From MWDF01 sp964577435 (GTDB taxonomy: Bacteria > Bacillota > DTU025 > MWDF01), in assembly GCA_964577435.1 (NCBI GenBank), contig CAZNZD010000008.1, positions 1 to 42,860 of the forward strand: a stretch of DNA of 42,860 nucleotides. Direction: 5' to 3'. A program made the translations under genes and the position numbers. Shown here one piece after another: positions 1-9,375 of the stretch. Position 1 is the first letter of the stretch, and each line of letters starts with the position of its first letter. The notes below the pieces were generated by a model, which did not search any database, was not told where the DNA came from, and saw nothing but the letters and a program-made list of their open reading frames with translations.

Positions 1-54
<54 letters not shown>

Positions 55-74
55 TTATTGTATCTGCGCGTCGT

Positions 75-128
75 GAACAGGGTGGTACCGCGATATTCGC
101 CCCTGGCCTTAGGCCGGGGGCGTTTTTT
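75..128 (+). promoter_or_regulatory. T-box antiterminator/terminator before leuS
   Basis: The canonical T-box core lies at 79-92. In the antiterminator, AGGG (79-82) pairs with CCCT (101-104), TGGTACC (83-89) is the bulge, and GCG (90-92) pairs with CGC (98-100) around a 5-nt loop. TGGT at 83-86 can pair with the ACCA end of an uncharged tRNA. The competing terminator is an 11-bp stem, 98-108/112-122, with one G-U pair, a TTA loop and six Ts at 123-128. The two structures share 98-104 and so exclude each other, as in known T-boxes. The usual Stem I with its specifier loop is absent between this element and the tRNA. Confidence 0.9.
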
Positions 129-148
129 CATATCTAGGAGGGTTTAAC

Positions 149-2572
149 ATGGCAGGCAAATACGAGTTCAAGTCGATAGAGGCCAAGTGGCAGGAAAGAT
201 GGGAGAAGACAGGCTGCTTCGCGGCTCTTGATGACTATTCCCTGCCCAAGTACTATGTGCTGATAGAATTCCCGTATCCTTCGGGAGCGGGCCTCCATGT
301 GGGCCATCCGAGGTCCTATACCGCGCTCGACACGCTTGCAAGGAAGAGGAGGATGCAGGGATACAACGTCCTGTACCCCATAGGCTGGGACGCGTTCGGG
401 CTGCCTACGGAAAACCACGCCATTAAGACCGGCGAGCATCCGGCCGTGGTCACGAAGAGGAATATCGCACGTTACCGCTCGCAGCTGAAGAAGCTGGGCT
501 TCAGCTTCGACTGGAGCCGCGAGGTAGACACCACAGACCCCGAATACTACAAGTGGACGCAGTGGATATTCCTGAAGCTGTGGGAAAACGGCCTCGCTTA
601 CAAGGCTGAGATACCTATCAACTGGTGTACCAGCTGCAAGATTGGCCTTGCCAACGAGGAAGTGGTCGGCGGAGTCTGCGAGCGCTGCGGGGGAAGCGTA
701 GTCCGCAAGGTGAAGAAGCAGTGGATGCTCAAGATCACAGACTACGCCGAAAGGCTCTTAAACGACCTGGATACCGTGGACTTCTGGAACAAGATAAAGA
801 TGCAGCAGGTCAATTGGATAGGAAAGTCCACCGGAGCCGAGGTCGACTTCGAAGTGGCGGGCACCGGAGGGGCCATGAGCCTAAGGGTGTTCACTACGAG
901 GCCTGACACGATGTTCGGAGCCACCTACATGGTGGTATCCCCCGAGCATCCGCTCATCGCCGACTTCATCGCGATGTCGGAGAACGCGGATGAGGTCAGG
1001 GCCTACTGCGACATGGCGTCCAAGAAGTCCGACTTCGAGAGGACCGAAGTCGCCAAGGAAGTGTCAGGCTGTCAGATCAAGGGCGTAAGCTGCATCAACC
1101 CCGCAAACGGGGAGAGGATACCCCTTTGGACGGCAGATTATGTGCTCGCCTCGTACGGAACTGGCGCGATCATGGCCGTCCCCGGACATGACGACAGGGA
1201 CTGGCGCTTCGCAAGGCGCTTCGGCATCCCCGTCATAGAGGTAATATCCGGCGGAAACGTTGAGGAGGCGCCTTACACAGAGACCGACAAGGGCTTACTT
1301 GTGAACTCGGGTTTCTTAAACGGGCTCGGAGTGGAGGATGCGATCAGCAGGATGATCTCCTACCTGGCCGAAAAGGGCATAGGCAGGGAGAAAGTGAACT
1401 ATAAGCTCAGGGACTGGGTCTTCTCGCGCCAGCGCTACTGGGGCGAACCCATACCCATGGTCGAGTGCGACCGCTGCGGATGGGTGCCCGTGCCTGAGTC
1501 AGAGCTTCCGCTGAGGCTTCCTGACGTGGAGAGATATCAGACCACGGACACCGGTGAATCGCCGCTTTCGCAGATTAAGGCCTGGGTGGACACCACGTGC
1601 CCCAACTGCGGGGGCCCTGCAGTAAGGGAGACCGACACGATGCCCAACTGGGCGGGCTCCTCATGGTACTTCCTCAGGTATACCGATCCTAAGAACCATG
1701 ACGCGGTAGCTTCCAGAAAGGCGCTGGACTACTGGACGCCAGTGGACTGGTACAACGGAGGAATGGAGCATACCACGCTGCACCTCCTGTACTCCAGGTT
1801 CTGGCACAAGTTCCTGTACGATATAGGAGTGGTCCCCACCCCGGAGCCATATTCCAAGAGAACCTCGCATGGACTGGTGCTGGGCGAGGACAACGAGAAG
1901 ATGTCGAAGTCCAGGGGCAATGTGGTCAACCCGGACGAGATGGTAGATAAGTTCGGCGCCGACTCCTTCAGGCTTTTCGAGCTTTTCATGGGGGCCTTCG
2001 ACCAGCCGATACCGTGGTCTACGAGCGGGCTTGTCGGCATGCAGAGGTTCCTGTACAGGGTATGGGAGCTTCAGGGAAAGGTGAGCGGCGCAAAAGGCTC
2101 AAGCTTCCAGGATGCGGAAAGGCTTGTGCACCTTGCCATCAAGAAGGTCGGAGACGACATCGAGGAGATGAAGTACAACACGGCCCTTGCCCAGCTCATG
2201 AGCCTTGCCAATTGGTTCGGCAAGCAGGACGCGATAGATCCCGGCCACTGGGACGCGTTTGTCAGGCTGCTTTCTCCGTTCGCACCGCACATCTGCGAGG
2301 AGATGTACGAGGCGCGCGGCCATAAGAAGGGCCTTGCCAGGGAGCCGTGGCCGACCTTCGACCCGGATAAGGCGAAGGAGGAAGAAGTGGAGATCCCCGT
2401 GCAGGTCAACGGCAAGCTGAAGGACGTTGTCCGGGTGGCTGCGGGAGCCGACGCCGAGGCCATGCTGGACGCGGCTCTGGCAAGCGAGAAGGTCTCCTCA
2501 TCCATCGCCGGAAAGCAGATCATGAAGAAGGTCATCGTCCCAGGTAAGATGGTGAACCTGGTCGTCGGATAG
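149..2572 (+). CDS. leuS: Leucyl-tRNA synthetase
   Basis: This cytoplasmic class I synthetase charges tRNA-Leu; the product is 807 aa, a normal bacterial length. The HIGH signature reads HVGH at residues 50-53 and KMSKS is at 584-588. The CP1 editing domain carries the TTRPDT motif near residue 250 and the GTGAIMAVPGHDDRD region near 340, so hydrolytic proofreading should be intact. Two CxxC pairs near 160-180 and others near 440-500 suggest zinc binding. The start is an ATG with AGGAGG at 136-141, just after the T-box terminator. Expression should therefore depend on readthrough of that terminator. A strong terminator follows at 2598-2620. Confidence 0.98.
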   Translation: MAGKYEFKSIEAKWQERWEKTGCFAALDDYSLPKYYVLIEFPYPSGAGLHVGHPRSYTALDTLARKRRMQGYNVLYPIGWDAFGLPTENHAIKTGEHPAVVTKRNIARYRSQLKKLGFSFDWSREVDTTDPEYYKWTQWIFLKLWENGLAYKAEIPINWCTSCKIGLANEEVVGGVCERCGGSVVRKVKKQWMLKITDYAERLLNDLDTVDFWNKIKMQQVNWIGKSTGAEVDFEVAGTGGAMSLRVFTTRPDTMFGATYMVVSPEHPLIADFIAMSENADEVRAYCDMASKKSDFERTEVAKEVSGCQIKGVSCINPANGERIPLWTADYVLASYGTGAIMAVPGHDDRDWRFARRFGIPVIEVISGGNVEEAPYTETDKGLLVNSGFLNGLGVEDAISRMISYLAEKGIGREKVNYKLRDWVFSRQRYWGEPIPMVECDRCGWVPVPESELPLRLPDVERYQTTDTGESPLSQIKAWVDTTCPNCGGPAVRETDTMPNWAGSSWYFLRYTDPKNHDAVASRKALDYWTPVDWYNGGMEHTTLHLLYSRFWHKFLYDIGVVPTPEPYSKRTSHGLVLGEDNEKMSKSRGNVVNPDEMVDKFGADSFRLFELFMGAFDQPIPWSTSGLVGMQRFLYRVWELQGKVSGAKGSSFQDAERLVHLAIKKVGDDIEEMKYNTALAQLMSLANWFGKQDAIDPGHWDAFVRLLSPFAPHICEEMYEARGHKKGLAREPWPTFDPDKAKEEEVEIPVQVNGKLKDVVRVAAGADAEAMLDAALASEKVSSSIAGKQIMKKVIVPGKMVNLVVG

Positions 2573-2597
2573 AAATCATCCGGAGGTTAACGAGGCA

Positions 2598-2627
2598 GGG
2601 GGGCGCTTGATGCGCCCCCCTTCATTT
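2598..2627 (+). terminator. Intrinsic terminator after leuS
   Basis: A perfect 9-bp GC stem, GGGGGGCGC (2598-2606) with GCGCCCCCC (2612-2620), has a 5-nt loop and is followed by TTCATTT. It separates leuS from comEA and rules out a comEA start at 2607, which would lie inside the hairpin loop. Confidence 0.85.
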
Positions 2628-2669
2628 ATGCTCGTCTTGCGTCCTGCACCGGGCGCCGGAGGTGGGCGG

Positions 2670-3482
2670 ATGTTAGACATAAGGTCGGGCATGGCGGCTC
2701 GGGGCGCGGCTTTCTTCGCCCTGGCTTGCCTTCTGGCGGCGGCGCTCCTTCTAGTCAGGTTTAGGCGGCCTCCTGAGATAGTATTCGAGGCGATGACCGA
2801 TGAGGGCGGCCAGCCAGGGACGTTGGCTGAGGATGCAGGTGCCGAGCAAGCCCATATATCCGAAGGGAGCGTGGATATTGCTGCCGCTGAGCAGCCGGAG
2901 GCCGAGGAAGATGAGGAGGCCGGAGAGGAAGCCGGCATATATGTGCATGTGGCAGGATGCGTGGCAAAGCCCGGGCTGTACGGGCTTAAGGCAGGGGCTA
3001 GGGTGAACGATGCATTGCTGGCCGCAGGCGGCATGACCAAATCGGCCGACGCTGATTCGGTGAACATAGCCCTTCCGGTTAGAGACGGCCAGCAGGTATA
3101 CATACCGATGCGGGCGGTTGTGCAGCAACCTGTGAAGGCGGAGGCCGCCAATACCCCTCAATCAACTCAGCAGGCCGCCAAGAGCCCTCCGCAGCCTTCG
3201 TCCGAGCCTGCCCCTCCAGAAAGGCTGGATGTCACGAGGGATGCTCCGGACGACGAGGGGAGGCCGGCAGCAGCCGCCCCTGCGGTCAAAGTGGACATCA
3301 ACTCGGCAGGCGCCGCCGAGCTGGACACACTTCCCGGCATCGGACCTTCCACCGCGGCGAAGATAATCGAATACAGGGATGATAACGGCCCGTTTGCGTC
3401 CATAGAGCAGCTCATGGACGTATCAGGCATAGGACCTGCAAAGTTCGAGGCGATTAAGGAATTGGTGGTGCTGGGAAGATGA
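2670..3482 (+). CDS. comEA: ComEA DNA-uptake protein (SLBB + helix-hairpin-helix)
   Basis: ComEA is the membrane-anchored receptor that binds double-stranded DNA in natural competence and hands it to the ComEC channel. The 270-aa product has an N-terminal hydrophobic anchor (about residues 10-27), an acidic linker, an SLBB domain (about 90-150) and a second low-complexity linker rich in Pro and Ala. It ends in a helix-hairpin-helix domain (about 208-270) with the paired LPGIGP and VSGIGP turns. The ATG at 2670 is preferred because GGAGGTG lies at 2658-2664; the upstream TTG at 2607 is inside the leuS terminator. The stop overlaps the comEC start by 4 nt, which implies translational coupling. 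Confidence 0.93.
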   Translation: MLDIRSGMAARGAAFFALACLLAAALLLVRFRRPPEIVFEAMTDEGGQPGTLAEDAGAEQAHISEGSVDIAAAEQPEAEEDEEAGEEAGIYVHVAGCVAKPGLYGLKAGARVNDALLAAGGMTKSADADSVNIALPVRDGQQVYIPMRAVVQQPVKAEAANTPQSTQQAAKSPPQPSSEPAPPERLDVTRDAPDDEGRPAAAAPAVKVDINSAGAAELDTLPGIGPSTAAKIIEYRDDNGPFASIEQLMDVSGIGPAKFEAIKELVVLGR

Positions 3483-5890
3483 CTGCCTTTCTCGCGTCCG
3501 AGGCTGCTGCGATATGGGTAGCGTCGCTCATCGGGGTTTCTTGGGCTATGATCCTGCTGCTTATCCCGACCTCAGGGGTACTCTTCATTGTGTTCCGGCA
3601 GAGGGGGAGGAGGGACTTCGGCCGCGCGGCCCTGATGCTGGCCCTATGCGCCGCCGGGCTCCTTATTGGAATTCTCGCGGTGGCAAGGATGGACCTTCTT
3701 GCGAACGGGTCCATAGCAGTGCTAACAGGTGAACCTGCCGAGGTATACGGCCAAGTCAGCTGGGCATATGAATCCTCGTTCGAGATGCAATACACGATAG
3801 GAAAGCTCGAAGGCCCTGATGGGAAGAGGTTCAAGGGACTGCTTCTCATAGATGGCAAGGATATGGAAGGGGCGTTCCCGGAGGGCCTTCTCCCAGGTGA
3901 CAGGATAGAAGTCCGCGGTAGAGTCCGGCTTATTGACGGGAGGATGAACCCGGGGGCCTTCGACGCAAGGGCATACTGGTTCTCAAAGGGCGTGCACGCA
4001 AGCTTGGAAGGCGCAGCCCTTATTGACGCGGAAAGGGGCTGGGCTGGATTAATTAAGGAGGCGGCGTGGGCCTTCAGCAGGTCATTCAAGGCTTTCACCG
4101 ATAAAGCTATGGGGGAATGCGTCGCCAACCCCCTTATGGACGCGATCGCCTTAAGCGACAAGTCGGATCTCGACCCCGCTGTTTCGGAGGCATTCAGGAA
4201 GGGGGGCCTTGCCCATGTGATGTCGGCATCAGGGCTTCATGTGTCGATAGTGATGGCATTCATGTCCTTCATCCTTGGCAAAGCCGGAGCTACCGCCTGG
4301 CTCTCCTTGCTTATGGCGGGCTCGATCCTTCCGGTGTATGCCGTCGCCGCAGGATTGAGGCCCTCGATCATAAGGGCGTGCATGACCGGGATGGCCGCCT
4401 CGGCAGCCAGGGCGTTCAGGCTGCAGGGGCCTGACCAGGCCGGGATTCTCCTTGCGGCGGCATCTATACAGATGGCGGTATCTCCCATGAGCCTGTTCGA
4501 TCCGGGCTTCCAGATGTCATATATGGCAGTCATAGGCATAATGGCCGCTAGTGCACTGTTTCGCGATGGCAAGGGGAAGACCGGCGCAGGAAGGGCCTTT
4601 ATTAGACATATCTTTTTCGCCCTGACCGGCAGCCTGATCATAAGCGCGGCGCTGCTTCCTGTCATGTCCACGTTCTACGGCTACGCCAGCATCCTGTCGC
4701 CCGTCGCAAACCTCGTCGCCATACCCGCTGCATCCGCTGCGCTTACAATCGGCCTTGCCGGATACCTCGCCCACTGGGTGAGCCCCGGCCTCGGCTCGCT
4801 AATCGCGCTTCCGGCCAAGTACATCCTCATAATGCTGGACGCATTGGCGGGGCGAATCTCGCGCATCGAGGCGCTTCTGATTCCCACCGGCCATGAAAGT
4901 GGCATCTTCGCTGCACTGTACCTTGCCGCAATCGTGACAGCTTGGCTTTGCCTTACCGGCAGGCTCTCCGCAAGAAGGATGGCAAAGTCGGCATTTACAA
5001 GGCTGGGGCCTGCGATTCCGGCTGCTTTGGCGGCAGCGCTGGTCGCGTCCCTCATGGCACCACAAGAGGTGGCAATACGGATACTCTCCGTAGGGCAGGG
5101 GGACAGCATCCTCATAAGCAAGGGCCGGTCATTCCACATGCTTGTGGACACAGGGCCCGGCTTTCCTGGCGGGACTGCGGTGGAGGAGCGCATACTGCCA
5201 GCGCTCAGGAGCATCGGAGTAGACAGGGTCGACGTGCTGGCCCTTACCCACTCGCATTCGGACCACACCTCAGGGCTGAACGAGCTTGCTGAAGGGATCA
5301 GCATGGGGATCACACTGGTCGCCGACGGGGATTTCGAGACGGCGGGGAAGGTTCGGCAGGCGGGGCTTAAACCGACATTCATCAGCAGGGGAGGAAGCAT
5401 CTCCTCTGATGGCCTGCGCATCGAATCAGTAAACGGCGTATCCTTCGACAGCAGCACGGATGACGCCAACGAACCCTCCATGGTGCTTATGGTCGGATTC
5501 TCGGGGCAAAGCGCGATTCTTTGCGCGGACGCCGGAGGCAGGTTCGAGGCGGCTTACAACAGAGGCCCGGCGGCATTCCTGAAGGTGGGGCATCACGGCT
5601 CGAAGACCTCCAGCTCGGATGATTTCCTCAGGCAGCTGGGATCGGCCGATGCTGCAATATCCGTCGGGGCGAACTTCTACGGGCACCCCTCGCCGGAGGC
5701 CATCGGCAGGCTGGTTGCCTCGGGGATGTCAGTATGGCGCACAGATTTCGAGGGCATGATAACCGTCATGATGGAATCCGAAGGTATTTCCGTCTTGCGC
5801 GAATCGGATTCCTGGGACAGGATGCCCTTTTTCAGGGCATTAAAAGAAACGGGCGGCATTGGCATTAATCCCTCTCTTAATGTAAAATAA
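3479..5890 (+). CDS. comEC: ComEC/Rec2 competence channel with metallo-beta-lactamase domain
   Basis: ComEC is the polytopic inner-membrane channel that takes up single-stranded DNA during transformation. The 803-aa protein has N-terminal membrane segments and an OB-like soluble part (about 80-190). The competence domain (about 210-500) holds many hydrophobic helices and the characteristic HVMSASGLH stretch. A C-terminal metallo-beta-lactamase domain (about 520-780) has the metal motif HSHSDH near 590 and VGHHGS near 700, proposed to degrade the non-transforming strand. The ATG overlaps the comEA stop. Both domains look intact, so the organism may be transformable if pilus genes exist elsewhere. 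The promoter of the next unit begins inside the 3' end of this gene. Confidence 0.95.
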   Translation: MTAFLASEAAAIWVASLIGVSWAMILLLIPTSGVLFIVFRQRGRRDFGRAALMLALCAAGLLIGILAVARMDLLANGSIAVLTGEPAEVYGQVSWAYESSFEMQYTIGKLEGPDGKRFKGLLLIDGKDMEGAFPEGLLPGDRIEVRGRVRLIDGRMNPGAFDARAYWFSKGVHASLEGAALIDAERGWAGLIKEAAWAFSRSFKAFTDKAMGECVANPLMDAIALSDKSDLDPAVSEAFRKGGLAHVMSASGLHVSIVMAFMSFILGKAGATAWLSLLMAGSILPVYAVAAGLRPSIIRACMTGMAASAARAFRLQGPDQAGILLAAASIQMAVSPMSLFDPGFQMSYMAVIGIMAASALFRDGKGKTGAGRAFIRHIFFALTGSLIISAALLPVMSTFYGYASILSPVANLVAIPAASAALTIGLAGYLAHWVSPGLGSLIALPAKYILIMLDALAGRISRIEALLIPTGHESGIFAALYLAAIVTAWLCLTGRLSARRMAKSAFTRLGPAIPAALAAALVASLMAPQEVAIRILSVGQGDSILISKGRSFHMLVDTGPGFPGGTAVEERILPALRSIGVDRVDVLALTHSHSDHTSGLNELAEGISMGITLVADGDFETAGKVRQAGLKPTFISRGGSISSDGLRIESVNGVSFDSSTDDANEPSMVLMVGFSGQSAILCADAGGRFEAAYNRGPAAFLKVGHHGSKTSSSDDFLRQLGSADAAISVGANFYGHPSPEAIGRLVASGMSVWRTDFEGMITVMMESEGISVLRESDSWDRMPFFRALKETGGIGINPSLNVK
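5859..5888 (+). promoter_or_regulatory. Sigma-A-type promoter of the ABC transporter module
   Basis: The -35 TTGGCA (5859-5864) and -10 TAAAAT (5883-5888) are separated by 18 nt, each matching 5 of 6 consensus bases. The promoter overlaps the last codons of comEC and would start transcription near 5895, just upstream of the binding-protein gene. Confidence 0.7.
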
Positions 5891-5931
5891 TATACGAGTT
5901 TAACCGAATATGAAGGGAGGGCACTCGACGG

Positions 5932-7224
5932 GTGCTGCCCGTCGGGGAACTAATGAGAAGAAGGATAGCATTTCTCGCCGCACTTTCGCTCGTACTCGCA
6001 ATGGTGTTCGTCAGCGCAAGCTTCGCAGCCGAGAAGGTGACGATCACTTTCTGGCATGCGATGGGCGCCCAGCTGGGAGCGACCCTTGACAGCCTGGTCA
6101 GCGACTTCAACGCAACCCACCCCAACATCGTGGTGAAGGCTGAATATCAGGGCAACTACAGCGCCCTGCAGCAGAAGCTTACAGGCGCCCTGGTCGCGCA
6201 GAAGCCGCCGACCGTATCACAGGTCTACGGAAACTGGGCAGCCGAGTTCATCACCAGCAACGCCCTAGTGCCGATCGAGAACTTCGTGAACGGCCCGAAC
6301 GGCATGACCAAGCTTGAAGTCGATGATATCTACGAGGGCCTGAGGAAGGCTTCCATCATCAACGGCAAATGGTACACCATGCCCTTCAACAAGAGCGTCT
6401 ACGTTCTCGTGTACAACAAGGCCGCCTTGCAGGAAGTCGGCATCGCAAATCCCCCGGCGACCTGGCAGGAGCTTCTTACAGCAGCCAGCAAGCTGACGAA
6501 GAAGAACGAGAAGGGCGAGTTCGTCCGCTCAGGCGTGGGCCTTAGGGACAACATCGACATCTACGCCTGCTTCTACTTCACCTCCGGCGGCGATTGGCTT
6601 GACAGCACCGGAAAGCTCGCCATCGGCGGGACCGTCGGCCAGAAGGCCCTCCAGTTCATGGTCGACCTCATCAACAAGCACAAAGTCGCAGCCTATATGA
6701 GCGGCTATTGGGACGCCGACTTCGGCGCCGGCAAGACCGCCATGTATTACACAAGCTCGCCGGGCCTCAGCTACACCGAGAGCGCCGTTGCCGGCAAGTT
6801 CGAATGGGCAGTGGCCCCGCTTCCAGCCTCAGAGGCGAAGTATAAGGGCACTCCCGTCGCAGGCACCGACCTTGCGATCTACTCTAAGTCCACCAAGGCC
6901 GAGCAGGACGCGGCATGGACATTCGTGAAGTGGATGGTAGAGCCCATGCAGACCGCCAAGTGGGCGATCGGGACCTCCTACATACCCGTAAGGAAGTCGG
7001 CCCTCTACCTCAACGTCATGAAGGAATACTTCGCGAAGAACCCGAAGGCAGAGCAGAGCTTAAAGCAGCTCAACTACATCAAGTACGACCCGAACCTCTC
7101 AGCCTGGAACGGCATCCGCGGCGACATCAGCACCGCGGTGCAGAAGGCGATACTTGCCAAGGCCACCGTCGCCGAAGCCCTTGCAGAGGCAGTAACCGTC
7201 GGCAACAAGAAGCTTGGCTTCTAA
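5932..7224 (+). CDS. UgpB-like ABC transporter substrate-binding protein
   Basis: This is an extracytoplasmic solute-binding protein of the carbohydrate/glycerol-phosphate (family 1) type, 430 aa. The mature N-terminus, with ITFWHAMGAQLG followed by the GNYSALQQKLTGAL region, closely recalls UgpB, the glycerol-3-phosphate/glycerophosphodiester binder. The substrate is nonetheless inference. There is a signal peptide with an RRR n-region and an ASFA-like cleavage site, but no lipobox cysteine, which is odd for a monoderm and leaves the anchoring open. GTG at 5932 is chosen because AAGGGAGGG lies at 5913-5921; ATG at 5953 is a possible alternative with a weaker site. It is first in a unit with a PHP hydrolase and two permeases. 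Confidence 0.93.
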   Translation: MLPVGELMRRRIAFLAALSLVLAMVFVSASFAAEKVTITFWHAMGAQLGATLDSLVSDFNATHPNIVVKAEYQGNYSALQQKLTGALVAQKPPTVSQVYGNWAAEFITSNALVPIENFVNGPNGMTKLEVDDIYEGLRKASIINGKWYTMPFNKSVYVLVYNKAALQEVGIANPPATWQELLTAASKLTKKNEKGEFVRSGVGLRDNIDIYACFYFTSGGDWLDSTGKLAIGGTVGQKALQFMVDLINKHKVAAYMSGYWDADFGAGKTAMYYTSSPGLSYTESAVAGKFEWAVAPLPASEAKYKGTPVAGTDLAIYSKSTKAEQDAAWTFVKWMVEPMQTAKWAIGTSYIPVRKSALYLNVMKEYFAKNPKAEQSLKQLNYIKYDPNLSAWNGIRGDISTAVQKAILAKATVAEALAEAVTVGNKKLGF

Positions 7225-7255
7225 GAGGCAGGGATAATCCTGTAGCTTAAGCACG

Positions 7256-7293
7256 CAGCCCGGGGATGAGGCAAATGCCGACGCCCCGGGCTG
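7256..7293 (+). other. GC-rich hairpin between binding-protein and PHP genes
   Basis: CAGCCCGGGG (7256-7265) pairs perfectly with CCCCGGGCTG (7284-7293), giving a 10-bp stem around an 18-nt loop. No T tract follows, so it looks more like a 3'-end stabiliser or partial attenuator than a true terminator. Such hairpins after binding-protein genes commonly let that protein outnumber its permeases. That role is inference here. Confidence 0.6.
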
Positions 7294-7324
7294 GTCTTCG
7301 AATCCAACGGTCGGAGGGGTTCAA

Positions 7325-9373
7325 ATGCGCAGACTTTCAGTTATGGCGATATCAATGATGATAGTTCTCTCAGTGGCCTTGGTGTCGGCGGCGGCAGCGG
7401 ACCAGGAGTGGAACTTCTACTTCGGAAACCTTCATGCCCATACCTCATACTCAGACGGGATGGGCACCCCTACAGAAGCATACACGCAGGTCAGCGGCCC
7501 GGGCGGGATGGACTTCTTCTCCACGACCGAGCACGGCTATTATTACCAGGAAATCACCAACATCCACCTCTGGTACAAATCCTTCGAGGAGGCGGATGCT
7601 TTCTATATCCCCGGGAAGTTCGTTTCCCTTGTCGGGTACGAGTGGACCCACTCCGAAGGGCACATGAATGGGTATGGCACGCCTAAGGCCGCCTCCAGGG
7701 ACACGCAGAAGAACTTCACCGCATTCATCGAGTACCTGCACACATACGGCGGGATAGCGACATTCAACCACCCCAACCCCGAGATACAGCCCAACTGGAA
7801 CGACTTTTCCTACTGGAGCTACGCCGACGAGGTGGTCTCCATGATCGAGGTGGGAAGCGGGGCCTACTACCGCAACACCAGGAACGAGCCCTCCTACATC
7901 AAGGCGCTGGACAGGGGATGGAAGATAGGTGCGGTCAATAATCAGGACAACCACAGGAACGACTGGGGCACCACGGCGGAAGTCAGGACCGGCATCGTCG
8001 CAAAGGAGCTGACGAGGGAATCGGTCATGGATGCGATGCGCAACATGCGCACCTACTCGACTGAGGACAGGGACGTTAAGGCGCTTATAACTTCAGGCGG
8101 GCACATGATGGGCGACACCATCATCTTCGGCGGGGCGGGCAAGGCAGAGAAGTTCGTCATAGAGGTCTACGCCGATGACCCTGACGGGGACGCATTCAAG
8201 ACGGTGGAGATAATCACTAATGGCGGCAAAGTAGCCGCAAAGGCGGAGTTTCTCAAGGCAGGAAGCCATGCCTTCGAAGTCCAGCCCCAGCTGGATTACA
8301 ATTACTACTACGCTAAGATCCTCGAGTCCGACGGCGACACGATTATCACGACCCCGATATGGATCGAGACAGGCTCCGGGATAGTTGCCTCGGACTTCCG
8401 CATGGAGGATGTATTCGTAAGCGCCGGCAACCCCGCCACATTCTACGCAAGGGTCGCAGACCGCAACGGCACAGGCGATGTGAAGCTCCCGTATGAGCTT
8501 CTGGCTGACTTCGGCGACGGCTTCACAAAGGTCGCATCGGGCGAGCTGGCCGTGGAATCGGGAAGGTGGTCGCACCTGCTTGTTCCCTGGACCCCGGCAA
8601 GAAGCGGCAGGGCAGAGCTGAAGCTGGTCCTTATGGCCTCGTCAGGCGCTCAGTCCTTTGCCGCGGTGGCGGTCGAGGTGCTGAAGGTGAAACCGCTTGG
8701 CTTCGCCGTGGATGAGGGTCACAACAATAGGATGACCTCCTATTTCGGAAAGCTCATCGGGCTTGCAAAGCAGTTGGGATACGAGGGGAAGGTCAACGAG
8801 GACATCATCACGCCGGCCTACCTGGAAGGGCTTAAGGCGCTAATATTGCCCCTACCGGAGCAGGGATTCGCCCTGAAGCCGACGTATTATGAGGAAAGCG
8901 AGCTGGCGGCAATCGCAGGATGGGTAAGAGGCGGCGGCAACCTGCTTCTTATCGGCTGGTCCGACACAGGCGACGGATCCAGGGACAACAAGGACTTCAA
9001 CGCCCTTCTAGCCATGCTGTCGGCGGACATATCCCTTGGGGCAGATCAGGTCATGTTCGGCGAAGCGGCGCAGGGCGCCCTTGATGCTGAGCTCAACGGG
9101 GGCAGCTACAAGCTTATTCTTGGCGATGCATCCTCGGTGAAGCCTGCCGGAGGTGCAAAAGCGCTTATCATAGCGGAGGGCCTTAAGGCGGTAGCACCTG
9201 ACGGAAGCGCCGTCGAAGATCCGGTCATAGCCGCCTCAGCGGCGTCTGGCAGGGGCAATGTGCTCGTAATCGGCTCGGTGCCTTTCTCCGACTATGAGCT
9301 CGGCAAGGCGGGATACGCGAACGCGGATTTCACGAAGGCCATCATCAGGTGGCTGTTCGAGGGCAGGTGGTAG
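7325..9373 (+). CDS. Secreted PHP-domain (CehA/McbA-type) metallohydrolase
   Basis: The 682-aa protein has a signal peptide (about residues 1-25) and so should act outside the cytoplasm. The N-terminal PHP domain (about 30-350) has HAH at 37-39 and D44, a TTEH segment near 70, an FNHPNP motif and an NNQDNH motif, all typical metal ligands of this phosphoesterase-like fold. A beta-rich middle region (about 350-460) and a GATase/DUF4350-like C-terminal domain (about 460-680) follow. It lies between a UgpB-like binding protein and UgpA/UgpE-like permeases. It may release the transported ligand, for instance from a phosphodiester, but the substrate is unknown. It overlaps no neighbour; the next start is 3 nt after its stop. 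Confidence 0.88.
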   Translation: MRRLSVMAISMMIVLSVALVSAAAADQEWNFYFGNLHAHTSYSDGMGTPTEAYTQVSGPGGMDFFSTTEHGYYYQEITNIHLWYKSFEEADAFYIPGKFVSLVGYEWTHSEGHMNGYGTPKAASRDTQKNFTAFIEYLHTYGGIATFNHPNPEIQPNWNDFSYWSYADEVVSMIEVGSGAYYRNTRNEPSYIKALDRGWKIGAVNNQDNHRNDWGTTAEVRTGIVAKELTRESVMDAMRNMRTYSTEDRDVKALITSGGHMMGDTIIFGGAGKAEKFVIEVYADDPDGDAFKTVEIITNGGKVAAKAEFLKAGSHAFEVQPQLDYNYYYAKILESDGDTIITTPIWIETGSGIVASDFRMEDVFVSAGNPATFYARVADRNGTGDVKLPYELLADFGDGFTKVASGELAVESGRWSHLLVPWTPARSGRAELKLVLMASSGAQSFAAVAVEVLKVKPLGFAVDEGHNNRMTSYFGKLIGLAKQLGYEGKVNEDIITPAYLEGLKALILPLPEQGFALKPTYYEESELAAIAGWVRGGGNLLLIGWSDTGDGSRDNKDFNALLAMLSADISLGADQVMFGEAAQGALDAELNGGSYKLILGDASSVKPAGGAKALIIAEGLKAVAPDGSAVEDPVIAASAASGRGNVLVIGSVPFSDYELGKAGYANADFTKAIIRWLFEGRW

Positions 9374-9375
9374 AC

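Noticed and set aside
2607..2669. Upstream TTG start for comEA
   Set aside because: It lies in the loop of the leuS terminator and has no ribosome site; ATG 2670 has GGAGGTG.
5822..5840. Inverted repeat ATGCCC/GGGCAT at the end of comEC as terminator
   Set aside because: It lies within coding sequence, and the T run is in the loop rather than after the stem.
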